The position numbers were made by a program, and so were the translations under genes. DNA of 5,723 bases from Kiritimatiellia bacterium (lineage in GTDB: Bacteria; Verrucomicrobiota; Kiritimatiellia; RFP12; UBA1067), in contig JAFUDL010000199.1 of the NCBI GenBank assembly GCA_017459225.1, positions 1 through 5,723 of the forward strand, read 5' to 3'. Every line of letters starts with the position of its first letter. The first letter of the stretch is position 1. The notes under the pieces were generated by a model. It saw only the letters and a list, made by a program, of their open reading frames with translations, was not told the origin of the DNA and ran no database searches. Shown piece by piece: positions 1-5,216 of this stretch.

Positions 1-1
1 G

Positions 2-760
2 GACTTCATGAACCGCGACGACCAGGCGCTTGAGCGTTTCCTCGAGGAAACCGCGTCCGACGCCGCCCAGAGAAGGCTTGTGATCATGTATCACGGCATA
101 CACAAGCCCACGGGCCTTTGCCGCACATACCCGAACGTTCTCAACTACGAGGGCGTATATGGACTCGAGCAGGGACATTCCATCGGCGGCAGAAAGGTGG
201 TGACGGCAAACGACGTGAACCTTGTCTTTACGCGCATGATCGCCGGCGCGATGGACTACACTCCTGGCGCAATGCGTAACCGCGCGTTCGACGCGCCGGA
301 GTTCAGGCGCGGAAAGGAGCCGAACGCCTGCTACGGAACGCGCTGCCATCAGCTTGCGCTATTTCCGCTTTTCGAGGCGCCTGTGCAGATGCTGTGCGAC
401 TCGCCCACGCAGTACCGCACCGCTCCGGAGTGCACCGCTTTCCTCACGAAGGTTCCGACGGTGTGGGATGCGACGGTGGGCGTGGCGGGCGAGCTTGGCA
501 AGTCCGCCGCCATCGCCCGCCGCAAGGGCAAGGAGTGGTGGCTAGGAGCGATCACAAACTGGGACGCGCGCACGCTCTCTCTCGCAACGGACTTCCTTGG
601 CGGCGGCGAGTGGAATGTAGAAGTGTTCGAAGACGCGCCAGATGCAAACGTGAACGCGGAACATTACGTGCGCCGCACGCTCAAGATCAAGGCAGGCGAA
701 CCCCTCAAGGCCAATCTCGCACCAGGCGGTGGCTTCGTCGCCCGTTTCTCGCCGCTTTGA
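2..760 (+). CDS. GH97 family glycoside hydrolase, C-terminal part (5' end outside window)
   Basis: This is the last ~252 residues of a glycoside hydrolase 97 protein (alpha-glucosidase/alpha-galactosidase family, usually 650-700 residues and exported). The frame is open to the left edge, where codons for Asp-Phe precede the first Met at 8, so that Met is internal and the true start lies upstream. Counting from it, GH97 landmarks are HGIHKPTGLCRTYPN (29-43), NYEGVYGLEQ (46-55), NLVFTRMIAGAMDYTPG (71-87) and GTRCHQLA (110-117). These form the end of the catalytic (beta/alpha)8 barrel, followed from about residue 150 by the C-terminal beta-sandwich (WDATVGVAGELG, WWLGAITNWDAR). From recalled family knowledge, inverting SusB-type enzymes have His-Glu where this protein has His-Gly (29-30), and retaining members use an Asp in the strand that here reads DFM. 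The fragment therefore looks like the retaining type. The substrate cannot be told. It converges with the acyltransferase gene, 25 nt away, and is unrelated to the rnf genes. Confidence 0.93.
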   Translation, partial: DFMNRDDQALERFLEETASDAAQRRLVIMYHGIHKPTGLCRTYPNVLNYEGVYGLEQGHSIGGRKVVTANDVNLVFTRMIAGAMDYTPGAMRNRAFDAPEFRRGKEPNACYGTRCHQLALFPLFEAPVQMLCDSPTQYRTAPECTAFLTKVPTVWDATVGVAGELGKSAAIARRKGKEWWLGAITNWDARTLSLATDFLGGGEWNVEVFEDAPDANVNAEHYVRRTLKIKAGEPLKANLAPGGGFVARFSPL

Positions 761-785
761 TCGCGGCAAATAGAGAAACCGGAAT

Positions 786-1691
786 TCACTTCTTCACGGG
801 CTGGAGTATCCAGCGCTTGTTGTACCAGAACCACTGGCCTGGAGTGCGCTTGATGGCAGTGTCGAGAAGCGCCATCGCCTCGCGGGTGAGGCGCGCCGCC
901 TCGGCGCGGCGGTCCGTGGCGTCTGGATCGGGACGCAGCGTTGCGAGGTGGTCGAACGTGTGAACACCGCCTTCGCGGCGCATTATTGCCACTACCACAG
1001 GAGCGCCAGTCGCCACGGCGAAGAGCGCGCCGCCGTGGGACACATTTGCCGTGCCGTTGAGGAAGGGCACTTCGACGTCGCGCGCGGGCACGCGCAGGTC
1101 GGGCAGAATGGCGAAGCCGCGTCCGTTTTTAAGAAGCGCCAGGATGGTGCGCATCACTGATGCATGCCCGCGCTCCACAACCTCGATGTTTCCGTACTGG
1201 CGCTTCATCCACGCATCCACGTAGGGGTTGCGCTGGCGGGCTGCAATCGCGGCGAGAGGCAGGCCGTACTGCGCCATCGCCCACGCGGCCATGTACCAGT
1301 TGCCTGAGTGGGGCACCATGATGACGGCGCCCTTGCCTTCGGCGAGCACTTCGCGCAGACGCTCTGCGTAGAGAGCGATGTCCTTCACATGGGCGGTGAT
1401 CCACTTCTTCGTTAGACGCGGCGCTCGGATCATCTCCACCGCGTTCATGAGGATGTTCGCGAGCGACTCCTTGGCGATGGCTAACGCTTCGGAGCGCGAC
1501 TTTTCGGGGAAGCAGGACGTGATGCGCTCAAGCGTGCGCGCCTTGTGGAAGCCGCATGTCACGGCCGCTGAGGCGAGAAGCCGCGCGCAGGCGCATGCAA
1601 GGCGATAAGGCACGGCGTTCACCGCGGCGCATGCGGTGCGCAGCGCGGCGTATTCCAGCAGATAGACGAAGCGTGGCTTGTGCCTTGCCAT
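786..1691 (-). CDS. LpxL/HtrB-like lipid A (lysophospholipid) acyltransferase, atypical catalytic motif
   Basis: This 301-residue protein matches the bacterial lipid A acyltransferase family (LpxL/HtrB/LpxM type), which transfers acyl chains from acyl-ACP to lipid A precursors at the inner membrane. The length is normal. Visible landmarks are an amphipathic/hydrophobic N-terminus (8-45), GAVIMVPHSGNWY (121-133) at the catalytic HX4(D/E) site, FAILPDLR (193-200) in place of the usual ..DQ.., VPFLNGTANVSHGGALFAVATGAPV (208-232), and GQWFWYNKRW (285-294), like the family's PEQWLWxHRRW. The odd point is that the acidic residue normally five positions after His128 is Tyr133 (codon TAC, 1295-1293), so half of the catalytic dyad is missing. 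The ATG lies 3 nt after the rnfG stop with no clear ribosome binding site, which suggests translational coupling to rnfG. The family call is firm. Activity and acceptor are uncertain; a modified or lost activity, or a related lipid acyltransferase, are alternatives. Confidence 0.88.
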   Translation of the reverse strand: MARHKPRFVYLLEYAALRTACAAVNAVPYRLACACARLLASAAVTCGFHKARTLERITSCFPEKSRSEALAIAKESLANILMNAVEMIRAPRLTKKWITAHVKDIALYAERLREVLAEGKGAVIMVPHSGNWYMAAWAMAQYGLPLAAIAARQRNPYVDAWMKRQYGNIEVVERGHASVMRTILALLKNGRGFAILPDLRVPARDVEVPFLNGTANVSHGGALFAVATGAPVVVAIMRREGGVHTFDHLATLRPDPDATDRRAEAARLTREAMALLDTAIKRTPGQWFWYNKRWILQPVKK

Positions 1692-1694
1692 GTG

Positions 1695-2669
1695 TCACTT
1701 GGCGGGAAGGGTGCGGAGCTTGGAGATGGCGTTCTGCATGGCGGCGGAAAGCGCCGTGCGCTGGGCGTCCTCCATGTCCGTCATCGTCACCTCGGGCTGG
1801 TTGAGGTTGACCTGCGGACGCATTGCCGGAGCCTTGGCGGCCGTGAAGCCGAACAGGATGTGAAGAATGATCTTGCCGTTCGGGCCCTTGCCCTCGCCAG
1901 TGCCCACCACCGCGTAGCCCACGGCCTTGCCTGCGGCGTCAAGGGCGACGTATGATGGAAAATCGTCGCCTGCGGCGTCAATCTTTTTGAGCGATGCAGC
2001 GGGCTTGGGAAGCACTTTGCGCACGAGATCTTCAGTTAGCGGATTGATCTTGCCCACAGCCTTGCGGTCGGCCTCCTTGCGTGCGGCCGCTTCGGCGGCA
2101 GGGTCGGCTGCGGGCGCCCTGCCTTCGAGACGGTCGATGCGGGCGCAGGCATTGGCGATTGCCTCGCAAACGGCGCGTGAGGTGATGGTGGCGCCTGTGA
2201 TGGCGTCAACGTCGCCGCCGTCCTTCTTCACCTTAAGCGCCCTGCCGGACTTGCCGCTGAACTGTGCGGTGAAGGCGGCGTCGCCGAGCTTCGCGCCGAG
2301 TCCGGGTGTTTCGTTCGCCGCAAGCACCTGATACGACACCACATTGCGCTCCGCCGTGAGGCCCACCATCAGGCGGATCGTGCCGCCGTAGCCGCTGGCG
2401 CTCACGCCGGGTGCCGCGTAGCCGAGTACCTTCGACTTTGCGGCATCGGCGTAGGCAACAAAGATGACGGCTTTTTCGTCGGCGGGGTCCTTGCGCTGAT
2501 CGATGGCATTCACGCCTGCGGGCAGCACGGCCTTTGCCGCCTTGTTGCTTTTGAGCGTGGCTATGCTGGCGATGCGCTCGCGCGTGATTTCGTTCACGAC
2601 CGCGAGCACCGCCGCGCACACCGCCGCGATGGCTGTTAGCGAAATTACAAGCTGTGCGATTTTCTTCAT
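1695..2669 (-). CDS. rnfG: RnfG, electron transport complex subunit with covalent FMN site and C-terminal extension
   Basis: RnfG is the periplasmic, membrane-anchored flavoprotein of the Rnf complex. The 324-residue product has one N-terminal hydrophobic anchor (about 4-26) and an FMN_bind domain: VLGYAAPGVSASGYGGTIRL (81-100), ETPGLGAK (120-127) and DAITGATITSRAV (155-167). Thr161 of TGAT is the expected site of phosphoester-linked FMN, attached by an ApbE-type transferase. RnfG proteins are usually about 180-220 residues. Here an Ala/Glu/Lys-rich linker (about 185-206) leads into an extra segment (209-324) with LP (220-221), VALDAAGKAVGYAVVG (241-256) and GPNGKIILHILFGFTA (262-277). This resembles residues 45-106 of the same protein and lacks a second SGAT motif. 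Translation starts at the ATG at 2669, with AGGAG 11 nt upstream. It follows rnfD by 79 nt and is followed by the acyltransferase after 3 nt. Identity as RnfG is strong from motifs and position; the role of the extension is unknown. Confidence 0.93.
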   Translation of the reverse strand: MKKIAQLVISLTAIAAVCAAVLAVVNEITRERIASIATLKSNKAAKAVLPAGVNAIDQRKDPADEKAVIFVAYADAAKSKVLGYAAPGVSASGYGGTIRLMVGLTAERNVVSYQVLAANETPGLGAKLGDAAFTAQFSGKSGRALKVKKDGGDVDAITGATITSRAVCEAIANACARIDRLEGRAPAADPAAEAAARKEADRKAVGKINPLTEDLVRKVLPKPAASLKKIDAAGDDFPSYVALDAAGKAVGYAVVGTGEGKGPNGKIILHILFGFTAAKAPAMRPQVNLNQPEVTMTDMEDAQRTALSAAMQNAISKLRTLPAK

Positions 2670-2680
2670 GTCCTGATTTT

Positions 2681-2685
2681 CTCCT
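2681..2685 (-). promoter_or_regulatory. Ribosome binding site of rnfG
   Basis: AGGAG on the minus strand, 11 nt before the rnfG ATG at 2669. The spacer is slightly long, but this is the best Shine-Dalgarno match in the window. A second AGGA lies only 1 nt before the ATG, too close to serve. The site directly follows the tandem heptamer repeats. Confidence 0.6.
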
Positions 2686-2686
2686 A

Positions 2687-2714
2687 GACTTCAGACTTCG
2701 GACTTCAGACTTCG
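2687..2714. repeat. Four tandem 7-bp units (GACTTCR) in the rnfD-rnfG gap
   Basis: The plus strand reads GACTTCA GACTTCG GACTTCA GACTTCG, that is, an exact duplication of a 14-bp unit. It lies immediately upstream of the rnfG ribosome binding site. The transcribed strand reads as alternating CGAAGTC and TGAAGTC. Confidence 0.9.
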
Positions 2715-2738
2715 AAACTTGGAAACCTCTAAACTTCG
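2715..2738. repeat. Three tandem 8-bp AAACYT-type units in the rnfD-rnfG gap
   Basis: The plus strand reads AAACTTGG AAACCTCT AAACTTCG, three octamers sharing AAACYT. They abut the GACTTCR heptamers. The same octamer core forms a tandem triplet in the rnfC-rnfD gap. Confidence 0.65.
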
Positions 2739-2748
2739 AGCGCTAGAC

Positions 2749-3768
2749 CTACTTCGCGCCGAACGTCTTCGGCTGCGTGAACCGCGAGATGAGGGGCGTG
2801 AAGGCGTTCATTATGAGGATTGCGAACGAAACGCCTTCGGGGAAAGAGCCTTGGGTGCGGATGAGCATGGTGAGAAGTCCGCATCCGCAGCCGAATATCA
2901 GCTTGCCCTTGGCGGTGATCGGCGATGTCACGTAGTCCGTGGCCATGAAGCATGCGCCGAGAATCGCGCCGCCGGAGAGCACATGCACCTCCGCGAGCTT
3001 GAGCGCGTTCACGTTCATGCCGTAGTTGAAGAAGGCGTATATGGCGACGGTGCCGAGAAACGCGGCGGGGATATGCCATGTGATCACGCGGCGGAAGAGC
3101 AGGTATGCGGCGCCGGCGAGAAGGGCGAGCGAGCACACCTCGCCGAGGCAGCCGTTGACGTTGCCGAGGAACGTCGCCTTCAGGAACGAGACGTTCGAGA
3201 GGTCGAGCACACGGTCGGCCTCTGGCATTTTCTCCCAGGCGGCGGTGGCGAATGTCTTCAGGTATTGGAGTGGGGTGGCGGTGGTGACGGCGTCCACGCC
3301 GGCCGCGGCCTTCCATGTGGACGAACTCCAGCGTGTCATCGCCTCGGAGAACGAGACGAGCATGAACGCGCGCGCGGCGAGGGCTGGGTTGAACGGGTTG
3401 TACCCGAGGCCGCCGAACACCTGTTTGCATACGCCTATCGCGAACACGCCTCCAACAGCGGCCATCCAGAGCGGAATGTCCGGCGGCAGGTTGAGCGCGA
3501 GCAGAAGTCCCGTCAGAACGGCCGAGAGGTCGCCGATCGTGTTCTCTCGCTTCATGGCGATGCGCGAGAGGGCCTCGGTGACGATGCACGAGGCGATGCA
3601 CGTGCCCGCGACGAGCAGCGCCTTCACGCCGAAGAACCACACGCTGCACGCGAATGCGGGCAGAAGGGCGATGATAACGTCCAGCATGATTCCGCTCACG
3701 GACGATTTCGCGTGCGCGTGCGGCGAGCTGGAGAGGATGTAGCGTTCACCTGTTTGTTTTGGCAGCAT
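2749..3768 (-). CDS. rnfD: RnfD, membrane subunit of the Rnf ferredoxin:NAD+ oxidoreductase (covalent FMN)
   Basis: RnfD is an integral membrane subunit, homologous to NqrB, that carries covalent FMN in the electron path coupled to ion export. The 339 residues (normal length) include several hydrophobic helices, for example 27-70, 81-115, 211-226, 233-250 and 264-281. Family signatures are LSAVLTGLLLALNLPP (81-96), GLGYNPFNPALAARAF (120-135), DAVTTATPLQ (159-168), MATDYVTSPIT (275-285) and FPEGVSFAILIMNA (309-322). Thr165, just before Pro-Leu, is the predicted flavin-bearing residue. The motif reads T-T-A-T rather than the usual S/T-G-A-T, with Thr163 in the glycine position. The ATG at 3768 is preceded by GGGA with an 8-nt spacer; the stop is TAG. 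It lies 42 nt after rnfC and 79 nt before rnfG, consistent with one transcript. Family assignment is secure. Confidence 0.95.
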   Translation of the reverse strand: MLPKQTGERYILSSSPHAHAKSSVSGIMLDVIIALLPAFACSVWFFGVKALLVAGTCIASCIVTEALSRIAMKRENTIGDLSAVLTGLLLALNLPPDIPLWMAAVGGVFAIGVCKQVFGGLGYNPFNPALAARAFMLVSFSEAMTRWSSSTWKAAAGVDAVTTATPLQYLKTFATAAWEKMPEADRVLDLSNVSFLKATFLGNVNGCLGEVCSLALLAGAAYLLFRRVITWHIPAAFLGTVAIYAFFNYGMNVNALKLAEVHVLSGGAILGACFMATDYVTSPITAKGKLIFGCGCGLLTMLIRTQGSFPEGVSFAILIMNAFTPLISRFTQPKTFGAK

Positions 3769-3796
3769 CTTTGATTTCCCGTTTCAAGTTGTCCTT

Positions 3797-3820
3797 AAAC
3801 TTTCAAACCTTCAAACCTTC
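3797..3820. repeat. Three tandem 8-bp AAACYTTC units at the rnfC end and rnfC-rnfD gap
   Basis: The plus strand reads AAACTTTC AAACCTTC AAACCTTC, the last two identical. The array runs into the final codons of rnfC, whose TGA stop (3813-3811) spans the junction of the last two units. It shares the AAACYT core with the rnfD-rnfG gap. Confidence 0.75.
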
Positions 3821-5181
3821 TTCGCCGCCGCTGCCTTGGCCTTTTCTGCGGCAATGCGGGCGCGAATGGAGTTCTTTGCTCTGCGGCAGAGGTGAGTGAT
3901 GGAGCGGTATGCGGGGCATCCGAACGAGCAGGCGCCGCATTCGATGCAGTTCATCACGCCAAGGTGTTCGGCGGTGGAGATGTCGTCCGCCTCCACGGCG
4001 CGCGATATGCCGGCGGGATTGAGCTGCATGGGGCACGCGCGCACGCAGCGTCCGCAGTTGATGCACGGCTCGGACGAGTACTGGAAGATGTTCTTTTCGG
4101 TGAGGAAGAGGAGGCCGGACGTTGTCTTCGTCGTGGCGATCGCGAGGTGCGGCACGTTGAAGCCCATCATCGTTCCGCCGCTAATCACCTTGCGCACCCC
4201 CTCGTGCTCGCCTCCGCAGAACGCGGCGAGGTCTGCGTATGATGTGCCAATTGGAGCAAGCACGTTCTTCGGCTCTACGATGCCGTCACCTGAGACCGTG
4301 GTGACGCGCGAGACGAGCGGTGCGCCGTTGGTGACCGCGTCTGCGATCGCGGCCACTGTGCCCACGTTCTCCACCACGCACCCTACGGCGATCGGCAGCG
4401 CGCCGGGCGGCACTAGGCGCTTCGTCGCAGCGTATATCTGGTGCTTTTCCGAGCCTTGAGGGTAGAGGACCGGGAGAACGACTATCTCGACGTTTCCGTC
4501 GATGTCGGCAAACGCCTTCTCAAGTGCTGTGATGGCTTCTGGCTTGTTGGCCTCCACTGCGATGCGCACTGCGGGGCCGTTGAGAATCTTGCGCATGATC
4601 TCGACGCCGATGCGGATTTTGTCGGCGTGCTCAAGCATGACGCGGAAGTCTGCCGTGAGATAGGGTTCGCACTCTGCGCCGTTGAGGACGAGATATTCGC
4701 AGTGTTTGTCGGGCGGTGGCGAGAGCTTGACGGATGTGGGGAATCCCGCGCCACCCATGCCGCAGATACCGGCATCGTTGACGCGCGCGAGTAGCTCCTC
4801 CTTTGTGGCTGTCTTCCAGTCGAGTGGTGCGAGAAGGACGGGCGGCGTCTCTGCCTGGTTGGCGTCCGTCTCGAGGATGACGGCGTCGGCCCAAGAACCT
4901 GCCGGCCCCTGCCTGCTCTCTATTGCCTTCACCGTTCCCGCCGCCGATGCGTGCACAGGCACCGAAATGAACCCATTGCGCTCGCCTATGAGCTGGCTTT
5001 TTGCCACGTGCTCTCCTGGCTTCACGATGCACTTGGCGGGCGCGCCCAGGTGCTGGCTCATCGAGATGGCGAGCGTCTTTGGCAGGGGGATAGGCTCGAT
5101 TGCCTTGTCGCGCGCCAGTTCCTTGTTGTACTGGGGATGCACGCCGCCGTGGAACTTGAATGCTGACTTTACGGTTTTCAT
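3811..5181 (-). CDS. rnfC: RnfC, NADH/FMN- and Fe-S-binding subunit of the Rnf complex
   Basis: RnfC is the cytoplasmic subunit that exchanges electrons with NAD(H); it resembles the NuoF/Nqo1 and NqrA folds. With the ATG at 5181 it has 456 residues, typical of the short form found in many anaerobes and without the long repeat tail of the E. coli protein. Features in order: FKFHGGVHP (8-16), a lipoyl/barrel-like N-terminal region with VKPGEHVAKSQLIG (53-66) and VHASAAGTV (76-84), the glycine-rich nucleotide/FMN segment GMGGAGFPTSVKL (141-153), LNGAECEPYLTAD (166-178), an SLBB-like region (about 260-340), two ferredoxin motifs CINCGRCVRACP (373-384) and CIECGACSFGCP (412-423) for two [4Fe-4S] clusters, and a Lys/Ala-rich tail (about 440-456). 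An in-frame GTG at 5199 would add six residues. ATG 5181 is preferred because AGGTG sits 7 nt before it and the sequence then begins MKTVKSAFKFHGGVHP, as in the family. It follows rnfB by 35 nt. Confidence 0.96.
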   Translation of the reverse strand: MKTVKSAFKFHGGVHPQYNKELARDKAIEPIPLPKTLAISMSQHLGAPAKCIVKPGEHVAKSQLIGERNGFISVPVHASAAGTVKAIESRQGPAGSWADAVILETDANQAETPPVLLAPLDWKTATKEELLARVNDAGICGMGGAGFPTSVKLSPPPDKHCEYLVLNGAECEPYLTADFRVMLEHADKIRIGVEIMRKILNGPAVRIAVEANKPEAITALEKAFADIDGNVEIVVLPVLYPQGSEKHQIYAATKRLVPPGALPIAVGCVVENVGTVAAIADAVTNGAPLVSRVTTVSGDGIVEPKNVLAPIGTSYADLAAFCGGEHEGVRKVISGGTMMGFNVPHLAIATTKTTSGLLFLTEKNIFQYSSEPCINCGRCVRACPMQLNPAGISRAVEADDISTAEHLGVMNCIECGACSFGCPAYRSITHLCRRAKNSIRARIAAEKAKAAAAKKV

Positions 5182-5188
5182 CTTGCCA

Positions 5189-5193
5189 CACCT
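5189..5193 (-). promoter_or_regulatory. Probable ribosome binding site of rnfC, deciding the ATG start
   Basis: AGGTG on the minus strand lies 7 nt before the ATG at 5181. This favours that ATG over the in-frame GTG at 5199, because the site would fall inside the coding region of the longer form. The match to AGGAGG is imperfect. Confidence 0.5.
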
Positions 5194-5216
5194 ATTCACT
5201 ATTGCCTACTAACTGC

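Noticed and set aside
751..767. GCCGC/GCGGC hairpin at the end of the GH97 gene as a terminator
   Set aside because: The stem is only 5 bp with a 7-nt loop and is followed by AAATAG rather than a T run. On the other strand the following bases are also not T-rich. Too weak to call.
786..1691. Acyltransferase as a pseudogene because of the missing catalytic acid
   Set aside because: The frame is intact over a normal family length and the other conserved motifs are kept, so a functional or altered-function gene is more likely than decay.
2687..2738. Possible CRISPR-like array in the rnfD-rnfG gap
   Set aside because: The units are 7-8 bp and directly abutting, with no spacers and no cas genes; this is a short tandem repeat.
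2719..3774. 351-codon open frame on the plus strand opposite rnfD
   Set aside because: It lies antisense across rnfD, has a composition rich in Arg, Glu, Gly and His typical of GC-rich shadow frames, and shows no recognisable domain. RnfD on the other strand has full family motifs.
3896..4459. 187-codon plus-strand open frame opposite rnfC, and similar ones at 5160-5612 and 394-963
   Set aside because: These overlap confidently identified genes, have no domain signatures, and are expected from high-GC codon use.
5182..5199. GTG at 5199 as the rnfC start
   Set aside because: It would add MNRCGK before the conserved N-terminus, and the only plausible ribosome binding site (5193-5189) lies inside that extension and fits the ATG at 5181.
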